From the NCBI GenBank assembly GCA_012267385.1, contig JAAXGW010000037.1, positions 1 through 64,000 of the forward strand: 64,000 nt of DNA, given 5' to 3'. The notes beneath the pieces were generated by a model. That model had not been told where the DNA came from. It searched no databases and worked only from the letters and a program-made list of their open reading frames with translations. Positions 36,534 to 45,893 of the stretch are shown here, piece after piece. The position numbers and the translations under genes were made by a program. The stretch's first letter is position 1, and each line of letters starts with the position of its first letter. Source of the stretch: OMG group bacterium (GTDB lineage: Bacteria; Pseudomonadota; Gammaproteobacteria; Pseudomonadales; Azotimanducaceae).

Positions 36534-38711
36534 TCAGTCTTCTTTAATGTCCATGGCATGAAGCACAAAGGCGAATGTCTCAGCGAGAACACGAAGATAT
36601 TCGTACCGACCTGATCTGCCACCATGTCCAGCACCCATCTCGGTCTTGAGAAACAGAAGATTGTCATCAGTCTTGAGGTGTCTCAACCTCGCGACATATT
36701 TGGCTGGTTCCCAATAAGTTACTCTTGGGTCATTCAACCCGGCAGTGACTAACATTGGCGGATAGTCTTTAGCTTCTAACTGATCGTATGGGGAATACGA
36801 GAGTATGTATTCATACGCATCGGAATCCGTAATCGGATTACCCCACTCGGGCCATTCAATTGGAGTCAGCGGTAACGAGTCATCCAACATCGTATTGAGC
36901 ACGTCCACAAACGGGACGTGAGACACAACCGCACCCCATAACTCTGGAGCTTCGTTGACTACAACACCCATTAACGTACCGCCAGCGCTTCCACCTGTGA
37001 TCGCTATGCGTTTCGGTGCTGTGAACTTCTCGTCAATCAGATAGCGTGCAACCGATATGAAATCGAGAAAGGTATTCATCCGCTTGTCTAGTTTCCCGTC
37101 TTCATACCAGTGATATCCCATTTCGCTCCCGCCTCGAATGTGTGCGATCGCGTATACAAAACCACGATCCAACCAAGACTTAGTAGTCGTCGAAAAGCTC
37201 GGGGATGAACTTGATCCATATGCGCCATAAGCGCGTAGATACAGTGGAGCTGTTCCATCTAGCGGCGTGTCTTTACGATATACGATGGAAACGGGAACTA
37301 ATACACCATCATGTGACCGTGCCATTCTTCGTTCGGACGTGTAGAGACTCGCATCGTAGCCACTCGGAATTTTCTGAATCTTTCGCGTGAATCTCTCGCC
37401 CGAAGCGAGGTCATAATCAAAAGTAGTGCTTGGAGTTACCAGAGATGAGTAAAAAATGCGAATCTGCGATGGGTTAGGACCTGCACTACTCGATCCAAAT
37501 CCAACACTGTACACTGCTTCATCAAACTCTATCGGTTGGAGTTGAGCGTCTTCTTCCAGAATTGCAATTTGATCCAACCCTTCTTCGCGGTAACTAATGA
37601 TTAATCGAGTTGCTAATGATTGAAAATTCGTTATGTATCGTGAATCGGAACCGTCGATCACTGAAGACCAGTTTTCCGGTGATAACGAGTCGGAAGCTGT
37701 TCTCACCAGTCGAAAGTTTTTGTGCGTATCGTTGGTGAGAACGAAAAAATCCCCACCACCATGATCAATGGAGTAGTAGTGTTTATCTCGTCGTTCCGCG
37801 ATCAGTTGCGGCGTTATTGTCAAATCGTCGAGCGGTAGAACGTAGACCTCACTAGTTTCGTGGTCATCAGTCCCTATCACTGCAAATTCCCTAGACGTAG
37901 TACGGGAAATGCCAACAAAAAAGCCAGGATCAGATTCCTCATAGACAATTGGGTCATTAGCTGGATCGGTACCCAAAACATGATGGCGTACTCGATTGGG
38001 ACGCCAATGTTCATCTACCATTACATATAAAAAGCTCTTGCTATCGTTAGCCCAAACTAAACCACCACCTGTGTTTTCTATACGATCAGATAGTAGTTCG
38101 CCCGTGGTCAAATCTTTAACAACCAGCGTAAAACGCTCACTACCGTTAGTATCAGAACTGTAAGCCAATAAACGGTAGTCCGGACTCACCGAGAACGTGC
38201 CAAGTCGAAAATATTCCAGACCTTCTGCGAGCTCATTCTGATCTAGTATGACTTCTGTACCTTCTTCCGGAACATCGAATTGAGCTGCCGGACTAGTCGA
38301 GTCGCTAGGTGCTAACCAACGAATGTGTTGCCGGTATTGACTGTCCTCCACATAACGTGATTGGTACACGTAGTCTCCATCTCGGTACGGCACTGAAGCA
38401 TCTTCTTTTTCCAATCGACCCTTGAGTTCGTTATAAATGTCCTCAACTCGATCTTCGATCAATCCGGCGAACTCTTCAAAGTAGGCATTTTCGGCTTTCA
38501 AATAGTCCAACACATCCTCGTCGTCGATCTGTGGATAACTTTGATCCTTTAGCCAGTGATACGGATCTTTCAGTTCCATGCCGTGGTAGTTTGCGACGTG
38601 TGCTCTGCGCTCTGCAATAGGTGGTTCAGACATTTTTAGACTCTCTTTCTCTACACTACAGGATGTCATCAGGAGGAACGTCATGACACATCCAACAAGT
38701 ATTTTTTTCAT
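36534..38711 (-). CDS. Oligopeptidase B, S9A family, predicted lipoprotein
   Basis: The 725-residue serine peptidase has a beta-propeller domain and an alpha/beta hydrolase domain. The nucleophile is in ITGGSAGGTLMG, the aspartate in VTAGLNDPRVTYWEPAK and the histidine in MGAGHGGRSGRYEYL, which is the oligopeptidase B rather than prolyl oligopeptidase pattern. It should cut short peptides after basic residues. The N terminus is a lipoprotein signal (MKKILVGCVMTFLLMTSCS, lipobox LMTSC), so the enzyme would be anchored in the periplasm or outer membrane, unlike cytosolic E. coli PtrB. Alone on its strand, divergent from the anbu gene. Confidence 0.92.
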   Translation of the reverse strand: MKKILVGCVMTFLLMTSCSVEKESLKMSEPPIAERRAHVANYHGMELKDPYHWLKDQSYPQIDDEDVLDYLKAENAYFEEFAGLIEDRVEDIYNELKGRLEKEDASVPYRDGDYVYQSRYVEDSQYRQHIRWLAPSDSTSPAAQFDVPEEGTEVILDQNELAEGLEYFRLGTFSVSPDYRLLAYSSDTNGSERFTLVVKDLTTGELLSDRIENTGGGLVWANDSKSFLYVMVDEHWRPNRVRHHVLGTDPANDPIVYEESDPGFFVGISRTTSREFAVIGTDDHETSEVYVLPLDDLTITPQLIAERRDKHYYSIDHGGGDFFVLTNDTHKNFRLVRTASDSLSPENWSSVIDGSDSRYITNFQSLATRLIISYREEGLDQIAILEEDAQLQPIEFDEAVYSVGFGSSSAGPNPSQIRIFYSSLVTPSTTFDYDLASGERFTRKIQKIPSGYDASLYTSERRMARSHDGVLVPVSIVYRKDTPLDGTAPLYLRAYGAYGSSSSPSFSTTTKSWLDRGFVYAIAHIRGGSEMGYHWYEDGKLDKRMNTFLDFISVARYLIDEKFTAPKRIAITGGSAGGTLMGVVVNEAPELWGAVVSHVPFVDVLNTMLDDSLPLTPIEWPEWGNPITDSDAYEYILSYSPYDQLEAKDYPPMLVTAGLNDPRVTYWEPAKYVARLRHLKTDDNLLFLKTEMGAGHGGRSGRYEYLRVLAETFAFVLHAMDIKED

Positions 38712-39136
38712 TGTTTTGGTAAAAAATCAATCAATAGAAATGACAACACCGTCCGCTAGTGTGCTAGCAAACGGTTGCCAAATGCAAATTATGTTCATGG
38801 ATTGAGTTTCATTTCTGTTGAACGACGATGTCGATCCTGTTTTGGTCGATTCGGCGCGGCACAGTAAACCAACGAACAAACTACAGTGCTCATGTAGTTT
38901 TCTTGCTTTGTTCCGTACTAAATTTCAACGTCCACACACCCATTGACTACGAGAATTTCGATTCAAGGTGCATTGAAAATTACAAAATAGTGTTCAGACT
39001 ATTCTCGAATGAAATGTAGTTGCCGGTTTAAAACGCGACCAGACTTCTGATAGAATTTCGCTTAACAACAATATTTTCGACTCCAAAAATTGAGTACCAA
39101 AACAATCCATAAAAGCATGGCTAGGAGAAAGTCCAG
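38712..39136. other. Divergent intergenic region before anbu
   Basis: AT-rich stretch between oligopeptidase B (minus) and anbu (plus). It contains a short palindrome GCTAG-TGTG-CTAGC at 38755-38768. A 63-codon open frame (38828-39019) has no protein-like character. Presumably it holds the two promoters. Confidence 0.4.
39123..39127 (+). promoter_or_regulatory. Shine-Dalgarno deciding the anbu GTG start
   Basis: AGGAG nine bases before GTG at 39137. That start makes the catalytic threonine the second residue, as Anbu chemistry requires. Confidence 0.65.
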
Positions 39137-39927
39137 GTGACCTATTGTGTCGGTATCGCTGTTCAAGATGGACTAGTTTTTGTTTCTGATTCACGAACGA
39201 ATGCTGGTGTCGACCAAATTCACACGTTCAGCAAGATGCATGTGTTTTCTCATCATCGGCACTTTTATGTACTCTTGACTTCGGGTAATCTTGCAACAAC
39301 ACAAGGTGTGGTCGCTCGATTAAACAAGGATATAAAAGACCGAACAGCGCACAATCTTTACACGATGCAGGATCTAGGCGAAGCCGCGAGCTACATTGGT
39401 GAAATATCGCGAGAAGAACAGAAGGTATTCGAAGGGAAGGAGTCTGAAAAAGGATTCTCCCCCGAAGCTTCCTTCATCGTTGGAGGTCAAGTCTTAAATG
39501 AGAGTCCGGCGATTGCACAAATATATCCAGAGGGAAATTTCATTCGCAGTAGCAAAGAGACTGCTATCTACAGATCGGAGAGACCAAATACGGCAAACCA
39601 ATACTGGATCGCATGATACATCGTGAGTTTGACATCGCTCATGCGGCTATGTGTGCTCTGGTTTCTATGGATTCGACGTCGCGCAGCAACGCGACGGTGG
39701 GTCCTCCCATCGAGTATCTAGTCTACCTCAACGACACGTACAACCCTAGCTTGCAGCAAAGTTTAGATCGAGACCATGAGTATTGGCTGCAATTACGAAA
39801 AAATTGGTCTGACAGTCTCCGCCGCGCGTTTGACTCCCTACCCATAGCTCCCGGACTAGACAGTCTGCAGAAGGATTCTGCCACCAACGTGATGTCCATA
39901 CACACCCAAAACCGTTTGGCTAGATAA
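39137..39927 (+). pseudogene. Anbu proteasome-like peptidase, frameshifted
   Basis: Two overlapping frames together give a complete Anbu (ancestral beta subunit, COG3484-type) protein. The first frame (to 39616) begins with initiator then TYCVGIAVQDGLVFVSDSRT. Counting the threonine as residue 1, D17 and a lysine at 32 (FSKMHVF) match the Ntn-hydrolase active site T1/D17/K33. Near 39570 the frame must change by -1: TAC-AGA should read TAC-CAG, giving IYQIGETKYGKPILDRMI and then the second part, EFDIAHAAMCALVSMDST. A single missing C restores the whole gene, so either the gene is freshly broken or the base is an assembly error. The common Anbu partners (transglutaminase-like, alpha-E and ATP-grasp proteins) are absent; a CULT protein follows 43 bases downstream. 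Confidence 0.85.
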
Positions 39928-39970
39928 TGTTAAAACACTCGAAGTTTGTTGTTGCTTCACACTGAATCAC

Positions 39971-40369
39971 ATGAGTTCTGCAAACATAGAAACTGCTACA
40001 GACTTAGAAGAGTTCGTCGAGCTTACTCCCACGCGCCCTCGCAAACTAGTCGTGTGCTTGCAATGCCGACATCATTTGGCGGATGCGGACGACGCGCTCT
40101 TTGTGGATGGATTGCACGAGTATGAACTCGCCAACCCACATGGAATCGTGCATAAGTTTCGGTGTTTTCGAGATGCACTTGGATGTGCCATTGAAGGACG
40201 GCCGACAGCTGCAGACACGTGGTTCCCCGGACACACCTGGCGTCTTGCTTCCTGTGGAAATTGTCGTACGCATCTAGGATGGTTCTTCGAGTCTGAGAAG
40301 AGCTTTTATGGTTTACTAACGATAAAGACTACAGTCACCAGTCTTGATGAATACACTGGCTCAACCTAG
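39971..40369 (+). CDS. CULT-domain protein (cereblon-type thalidomide/cyclimid-binding fold)
   Basis: The 132-residue protein carries one CULT domain. Two zinc knuckles are visible (CLQC and CGNC). The ligand cage matches cereblon position by position: TWFPGHTW supplies the first two tryptophans (human W380 and W386) and THLGWFF supplies the third plus the aromatic at 402. The preceding EGRPTAADTWFPG strand resembles human cereblon IGRPSTEHSWFPG. In known CULT proteins this cage binds uridine, thalidomide-type imides and C-terminal cyclic imides arising from protein damage. There is no signal peptide. It lies between anbu and a HAD hydrolase gene, overlapping the latter by 23 bases. Identification is firm; function in bacteria is unknown. 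Confidence 0.88.
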   Translation: MSSANIETATDLEEFVELTPTRPRKLVVCLQCRHHLADADDALFVDGLHEYELANPHGIVHKFRCFRDALGCAIEGRPTAADTWFPGHTWRLASCGNCRTHLGWFFESEKSFYGLLTIKTTVTSLDEYTGST

Positions 40370-41051
40370 AGCCTCCGATTTCGACATTCTCTCGTTCGAT
40401 TGCTACGGTACTCTCGTAGACTGGGAGAGTGCAATCACTTCGACATTGCAGTCAATATTGTTTTCCCATGATGCGCATTGGAATGATGCTGTGCTCCTCG
40501 AACATTTCGCACTCTTGGAACCCGCAGAACAAGAACACGGTGGTTCTTATCGCGACGTTCTTAGACGCGTGTTGAAACAATTTGGTACTCGACTCGGTTT
40601 CGTCCCCACGGAACCGCAATTAGTGCAATTTGAAGAATGTATTGCTCGAGCAACTCCATTTTCAGACACGGTGGATGCGCTCAAAACACTTAGTGAATCC
40701 TTCCAACTAGCAATAGTCTCCAATACAGACGACGACTTGTTTGCGCTCACCGCTCCAAATTTAGAGGTTTCGTTTGAATACGTGATCACCGCGGAGCAAG
40801 TTGGCGAGTACAAACCGAATCTGGCTGTATTTGAACATGCACTCAAGAAATTTTCCTGTTCCAAATCGCGAATTCTTCATGTTGCACAAAGTCTCTTTCA
40901 TGATGTCGTTCCCGCTAGTGAGCTAGGTGTCGCGACCGCGTGGATTGATAGAACGAGAGGAAAATCCGGCGCGACCGCACCATCAGATGCTAAACCTCAG
41001 TGGACATTCCAGTCGTTAGCTGAACTTGCTGACACGATATACGCTTCTTGA
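40347..41051 (+). CDS. HAD-superfamily hydrolase (haloacid dehalogenase type II-like)
   Basis: The 234-residue protein has HAD motif I LSFDCYGTLVDWE, motif II AIVSNTDDDL, a motif III lysine in GEYKPNLAVFEHAL and the motif IV region LHVAQSLFHDVVPASEL. This is closest to the haloacid dehalogenase type II/HAD-IA group; in genomes such proteins are mostly phosphatases. The ATG at 40347 overlaps the end of the CULT gene, so the two are translationally coupled. Substrate unknown. Confidence 0.87.
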   Translation: MNTLAQPRASDFDILSFDCYGTLVDWESAITSTLQSILFSHDAHWNDAVLLEHFALLEPAEQEHGGSYRDVLRRVLKQFGTRLGFVPTEPQLVQFEECIARATPFSDTVDALKTLSESFQLAIVSNTDDDLFALTAPNLEVSFEYVITAEQVGEYKPNLAVFEHALKKFSCSKSRILHVAQSLFHDVVPASELGVATAWIDRTRGKSGATAPSDAKPQWTFQSLAELADTIYAS

Positions 41052-41188
41052 AGGTCTTAACCGTATCAATTTCACGCAAACACCATTTGATTCACGCTTG
41101 CTGGTACCGCTTGTTTAGATCAACTCAGTGATTCAGTGACCCCTGCGTTATTGCCTTTTTCTAGCTTTAGGTCCTGACTTTCATGAGA

Positions 41189-44100
41189 CTAACGGCAAGC
41201 GGCAGAGTGCGATGGACCCATTAATTGCACGCGCGTGTAGTAGATACGCCCGCGAGGATCGTGTAAGTAATAGTCGTAAGCACCATCAACAATTACTAGA
41301 GGGGGTTCGCTATTTAAGAGATTCTTAACACCGATCAGAAACCGCGTCGGGAACCTGGCTCCAAACCACTTCTCGGTGCACCATCGATATTGCACATCTA
41401 CGGTTGACATTTGCTCGATATCGCTTGCATAGCCTAAGTAAGCACCCAGAAACGCATTTTGTGGCGACTCGTCGCGATAACTCCCAATAGTGTTAATACT
41501 CAGCGTCGCAGCAGAATTTTCTGAGGACCAGTTTAACGTGAATTGTGTTCGCAACTTGGGCATAGGTCTGGCAATTGCATTGGTCGCGTTTCGACGACCC
41601 AATCCATCGATGACGACACCTGATTTAAGAGTCAATTCGTAAGTCAGGAAACGGCTGATCGAAGTAGAAGCTTCAAAATCTCCAATGTTGCCAAGCTGAA
41701 AAGAGTATTTAGCGGTCGCATCCACACCATCTGTAATCAATCGATTCGCGTTTAAATAACTCGGTTCAGTACGTACAAGATAACCGTCTTCCCGACGGAC
41801 CACTTTGTCTGGTATTCCTGTTCCAATACTAAAGACGGTTTCCACACCATCGTTGTCGTGATCCCATACACCGCATAGCGGCCCTACTTCACTATCTCCA
41901 TTAACGCCATTCGGACACCTAAGCGAGTTGTCCAAGTCTATGAGTGCTTGGTGTCCCTCTCGTATGACTAAATCGTTATAGTCGTAATGGTACCAATCAA
42001 TACTAAACTCCAGACCTACCAAGTTTTGGGGAGTTAATGTGTAACCAATACTGATAGACTCGGCGGTCTCCGGCACAAGGTTGGGATTTCCCTTAGCTTG
42101 AGACGCTCGATAAGCCAGAGACGCGGCGTTCGAAAACGGGTCACTAGAGTTTTGAAAAATAGTTCGGCTACCTCCCGTTTGCAGTAGCGAGCCGACTCTA
42201 AACGAAGTACCCAAACTCATGCGAATTGAGAAACTTTCATTGATCTTCGCGATCGCGGACAATTTTGGATCAAGAGATACGGTATCTGGATCTTGAATCT
42301 CTTCTCTGCGTAAAGCAGCGTTAAGTTCTATACGTTGACTCAGAGGCAAGTAAAGTTCGGTGAACAACGACCAACTTTGTGTTGAGTTGGTCCAATCGCT
42401 ATCGCCACTCAAAAAGGCGTATCCAAAAGTATTCGCGATGTCATCGTAATCGGACTTTGCCGAGTCGTTTCGAACTTGCCATCCCACCGCAAATCCAACG
42501 GGCAAGCCTTTGAAATCGGCGATGTCAGTATGTGCGATGAACTCTGCTACTCGTTGTCTCACTGATCGGCTAGATCGATAAGTCCCGTGTAGCCATTGCA
42601 GTAGTTCTGGCGGATTTTGATACAGGCGTGCCGCTTCTGCCACGGTTAAGCCAGGATTAGGTCCCCACTCGTCTTGCGACAAGTCCCAACGTTCTCCGGT
42701 GGCTGGATCGTAAACGCTCGATTGAAAACTGTTGTAGTAAAAGCAACGACCTGAACCAAAGTTACCAGAACCTGGCATTTCGTTCGAAAGATCACAGTCT
42801 GGTCCGCCGTATCCGTCAAACGCTAAATTCATTCGTTCCGTTATCGAGTCTGTGGGAAGGTGCGTCGTAATCTTTCTTTCGGAAATCGATATGCTTACAT
42901 CAATGTTCCAGGCTCGATTGAACACAGTCCAAAGTGTGCGAAGACCTGCGTGTAAGTCTAGTCCTCTTCGTAGATAAAGGTCGTGAGTGTTCACTGGTCG
43001 ATTTTCAAATGCAGATTCTGAGGTACCCCCTACGACACGTTGTAGTGCCTGATAGGGGACTGGTTCAAATCCACGACGAGCAGCATCAAGCTGAAGTCCT
43101 GGGTTGTGATCTGGGACGATCACGTAGCGAACATCGGGATAGTATGAATTCCCTCCAGAAGATTCAGACCTGAATCGCGCCAGTGATCCGTACAGTATTC
43201 GCTCTGAACCCAGTTCGCGTTCTCCTGTCATTCTGAACTGATATTGGGACTCAGCTCTGACCATAGAGAAAAAACTGGAATAGTCATATACGCAAATATG
43301 AGGAAAATTTGGATGTAATCCCAGGGTACCCATGTACCGATCGTCCGCTGCCACGCGCTCGCACTCCAAGTCCGGAAGACTTCCTTGAAACAACGAAATG
43401 TCAGGACCGCCGTTGGGCCACCAAAAATTTGACGAAACCCGCGTGGGTCCGTCTTCGTCAACCAAAGGGATGTAACGTCCTGGTTGACCAAAACTCGAGA
43501 GTCCTGATTTGCCGAATCGATCAAATCGCTCTGTGTAGGTAAGCGCGCTACGATCCAATAAACTTGCAGAAATCGTGAAGTGATTGTTTGCGTCCCCAGT
43601 TCCATAGAGCACTTCTAAGTTCTTGTCGCTTTGCGTACGAGACTCGTGATCCAGGGAAGCAAAGAACTGTATGTCCAGTCCTTGAAAATCGTCTTTGGTG
43701 ATTAAGTTCACCACCCCAGCCACCGCATCGGACCCATAAATTGCTGACGTTCCTTCCTTCAGAATATCGATTCGCGCCAAGGCAATGTTGGGTATTAGAG
43801 TTTGAATGTCTACGTACGTACCGCCATTTTGATTGAACTGTGAAGGTATTACTCGCTTGCCATTTAATAAAACTAAAGTTGCACCATTTCCTAAGTTTCT
43901 AACGTTTATGCTTGCACTTCCATAAGAACTATTGTCTCCCACCCAATTGGTCGATGTGAGTCCAAATGAACTCACGTTGAAACTTAGATTGCGAATGATG
44001 TCCTTGAAATCTGAAGGGGCTGTTGAGGTTAGATCTTCAGACGAAATTGACGTGATCGGCACTGCAGCAGGATGGATGCCAGTCGGTATATACGTACCCG

Positions 44101-44242
44101 TTACTACAACTTCTTCGATTGCGTCCGCGGGCATCGAAGTTTTGTCTGCTGTGAGGTCTTGACTGTTTTCGTCCGAATAAACACGAACGCCCGCGATGAA
44201 CGCAAGCAAGAATAGGCTGACTTGGACACTGCGAATTGCCAT
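41189..44242 (-). CDS. TonB-dependent outer-membrane receptor (large)
   Basis: About 1,017 residues from the preferred ATG at 44242 (MAIRSVQVSLFLLAFIAG signal peptide); in-frame upstream starts reach 44269. The N terminus has a TonB-box-like IEEVVVTGTYIPTG and a plug with SASINVRNLGNGATLVLLNG, LARIDILKEGTSAIYGSD and AVAGVVNLITK. The barrel follows with many tryptophan/tyrosine strands and a TonB-barrel pattern WRVGSLLQ-like loop region. The end RIYYTRVQL looks like a final strand but is followed by about ten extra residues (MGPSHSAACR), unusual because the terminal aromatic normally ends the protein. Ligand unknown; it stands alone on its strand. Confidence 0.9.
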   Translation of the reverse strand: MAIRSVQVSLFLLAFIAGVRVYSDENSQDLTADKTSMPADAIEEVVVTGTYIPTGIHPAAVPITSISSEDLTSTAPSDFKDIIRNLSFNVSSFGLTSTNWVGDNSSYGSASINVRNLGNGATLVLLNGKRVIPSQFNQNGGTYVDIQTLIPNIALARIDILKEGTSAIYGSDAVAGVVNLITKDDFQGLDIQFFASLDHESRTQSDKNLEVLYGTGDANNHFTISASLLDRSALTYTERFDRFGKSGLSSFGQPGRYIPLVDEDGPTRVSSNFWWPNGGPDISLFQGSLPDLECERVAADDRYMGTLGLHPNFPHICVYDYSSFFSMVRAESQYQFRMTGERELGSERILYGSLARFRSESSGGNSYYPDVRYVIVPDHNPGLQLDAARRGFEPVPYQALQRVVGGTSESAFENRPVNTHDLYLRRGLDLHAGLRTLWTVFNRAWNIDVSISISERKITTHLPTDSITERMNLAFDGYGGPDCDLSNEMPGSGNFGSGRCFYYNSFQSSVYDPATGERWDLSQDEWGPNPGLTVAEAARLYQNPPELLQWLHGTYRSSRSVRQRVAEFIAHTDIADFKGLPVGFAVGWQVRNDSAKSDYDDIANTFGYAFLSGDSDWTNSTQSWSLFTELYLPLSQRIELNAALRREEIQDPDTVSLDPKLSAIAKINESFSIRMSLGTSFRVGSLLQTGGSRTIFQNSSDPFSNAASLAYRASQAKGNPNLVPETAESISIGYTLTPQNLVGLEFSIDWYHYDYNDLVIREGHQALIDLDNSLRCPNGVNGDSEVGPLCGVWDHDNDGVETVFSIGTGIPDKVVRREDGYLVRTEPSYLNANRLITDGVDATAKYSFQLGNIGDFEASTSISRFLTYELTLKSGVVIDGLGRRNATNAIARPMPKLRTQFTLNWSSENSAATLSINTIGSYRDESPQNAFLGAYLGYASDIEQMSTVDVQYRWCTEKWFGARFPTRFLIGVKNLLNSEPPLVIVDGAYDYYLHDPRGRIYYTRVQLMGPSHSAACR

Positions 44243-44354
44243 AAGATTTGCTGCAAGCATTATCCACATACTCTATGGCACAGGGCTGAACCAAAAATGC
44301 TTTGTGTATTGCGGTTATAAGGCCTGATCCGAAGATTCGGAATCGATCTGTTAA

Positions 44355-44870
44355 CTATTCCCTGTAACACCAATGCCAAGGTTCGTAGATAACTCCGTAA
44401 GGATTATTTCGAGGAAAAGACAACTCAAACCCATGTTGTCGAGCACACTGAGTTAACCAAGTAAACGCGGTAGATTCTTCAAATTCCTCTTCAACCGCTT
44501 CGTATCCTGGCGTAGTGAGATCTAGAGCGCGCCCACTCTGATGTTCACTAAACCCCGGTGCTGCAATTCTCTGAAGAATTTGTTCAATCGAGTCCCCCTT
44601 ATCCAGTGATCTTTGAATAACTTCAGCCTGATACTCCGCGGAGCGGTAGGCTGAAACAACCTGTAGCGTAATTTCATCGGATTTGGCGTGTTCACGCATT
44701 GCAAACCAAGCAGTCGCAGCTCGTTGTTCAAGCCGTTGTGGACGACCAAAAACATCGTCACCAATCGAAACTAACATAGTTGGAGTGCTAAAACAAGCAA
44801 GCTTCGTTTTCTTGTGATATGTCACGGGAATCCCAAGACATGCATGTAGTTCTCGCAGTTTTTGATCCAC
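44355..44870 (-). CDS. VanY-like D-alanyl-D-alanine carboxypeptidase (M15B)
   Basis: The 171-residue protein has the M15 zinc motif FSEHQSGRALDL (H110, D117) and EPWHW (E163, H166), preceded by VVSAYRSAEYQAEVI. No signal peptide is evident, so it may act in the cytoplasm on precursors or be exported by an unknown route. It overlaps the glycosyltransferase stop codon by one base, making it the third gene of a metallophosphatase-GT4-VanY unit. Confidence 0.88.
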   Translation of the reverse strand: MDQKLRELHACLGIPVTYHKKTKLACFSTPTMLVSIGDDVFGRPQRLEQRAATAWFAMREHAKSDEITLQVVSAYRSAEYQAEVIQRSLDKGDSIEQILQRIAAPGFSEHQSGRALDLTTPGYEAVEEEFEESTAFTWLTQCARQHGFELSFPRNNPYGVIYEPWHWCYRE

Positions 44871-45886
44871 TACATTGCCTCCGGAATCTGAGCGTCAGCG
44901 GCTCGTTTATGAACAGAGAGAAATCGATCTGCTACTGCTTCCCAAGAAAATCGAAGTGCTTCCTGTCTTACTCCGTCTCGATCAAGAGTAAGACATTGCT
45001 TTACGGCAGTTCCCAAATCATCATTAAGAAATCCACTAACACCTTCTCGAATTACATCAATCGGCCCTGTCACTGGAAACGCTGCTACCGGCGTACCGCA
45101 AGCCATGGCTTCACAAGAAGTCAGTCCGAAAGTGTCTGTTTTTGACGTAAACACTAGACAATCTGCTTGCGCATATTCATACACCAATTCAGCCCCGAAA
45201 CGATAACCCCTAAACTCTACATCGGGATATTTCCGCACTAGCCTTTCTTGATCCGGACCATCGCCAACTACGACCTTGGTCGCGGATATGTCAAGATTCA
45301 GGAATGCTTCAATGTTCTTTTCTTTGCTGACTCGCCCAACAAACAACAACCGCGGAAGCTCTCTTTCAACCCGTCTCTGGGGTTGAAACTTCTCGACATC
45401 AACGCCGCCGCCGACGACATCTAGGTTTCCAAAACCATGTCGTAATAACTCTTCCCGTTGGCTAGGTGATTGTACGATGGTCGAAATAGCGGGCTTATGA
45501 AACCATCGGAGGTACCGATATCCAAAAGATTCTGGAACACCTGCTAGTATATTTGCGTACTCTGCAAATTTTGTATGCATCGCGGTGGAAAACCTTAGCT
45601 TTCGTCGTTGACAAACCAAGCGCGCCGTGATCCCTAGCGTACCTTCAGTAGGAATGTGCACAAAGTCTACATTAGGTAAGTCCGCGTGTGCACTTAGATG
45701 CCAAGGAGTCGTGGCTAGCTTGATCTCAGGATACTTTGGTAGCGGCTTTCGTGGAAACAAACCTGGATGCACGACTCGAACGTCGACCCCTTTGCGAACA
45801 AGTGCTTGACGTAGGGAGTCTAGCGAGACTACTACGCCGTTGGTTTGTGGATACCAAGCGTCCGTAGCAAAGAGAAAGTTCAGCAG
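44870..45886 (-). CDS. GT4-family glycosyltransferase with probable CTG start
   Basis: The first conventional start (GTG at 45772) would give 300 residues lacking the N-terminal donor-side fold. The same frame extends upstream without a stop and reads LNFLFATDAWYPQTNGVVV, the canonical beginning of GT4 enzymes. The only plausible start codons there are two consecutive CTG codons at 45886 and 45883, seven bases after the preceding gene's TAG. With CTG the protein is 338 residues, normal for GT4. The acceptor/donor motifs include GGGVDVEKFQP and the E-x7-E region FGLTSCEAMACGTP. It resembles alpha-mannosyl or glycolipid transferases; the neighbour LpxH-like phosphatase supports a lipid-linked product. 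Confidence 0.85.
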   Translation of the reverse strand: MLNFLFATDAWYPQTNGVVVSLDSLRQALVRKGVDVRVVHPGLFPRKPLPKYPEIKLATTPWHLSAHADLPNVDFVHIPTEGTLGITARLVCQRRKLRFSTAMHTKFAEYANILAGVPESFGYRYLRWFHKPAISTIVQSPSQREELLRHGFGNLDVVGGGVDVEKFQPQRRVERELPRLLFVGRVSKEKNIEAFLNLDISATKVVVGDGPDQERLVRKYPDVEFRGYRFGAELVYEYAQADCLVFTSKTDTFGLTSCEAMACGTPVAAFPVTGPIDVIREGVSGFLNDDLGTAVKQCLTLDRDGVRQEALRFSWEAVADRFLSVHKRAADAQIPEAM

Positions 45887-45893
45887 GTATCGC

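Noticed and set aside
38828-39019. 63-codon open frame between oligopeptidase B and anbu.
   Set aside because: No domain, signal peptide or ribosome-binding site; residue composition looks random.
43060-43080. T-loop-like GGTTCAAATCC suggesting a tRNA.
   Set aside because: It lies inside the reverse-strand TonB receptor coding sequence and no acceptor or anticodon arm can be built around it.
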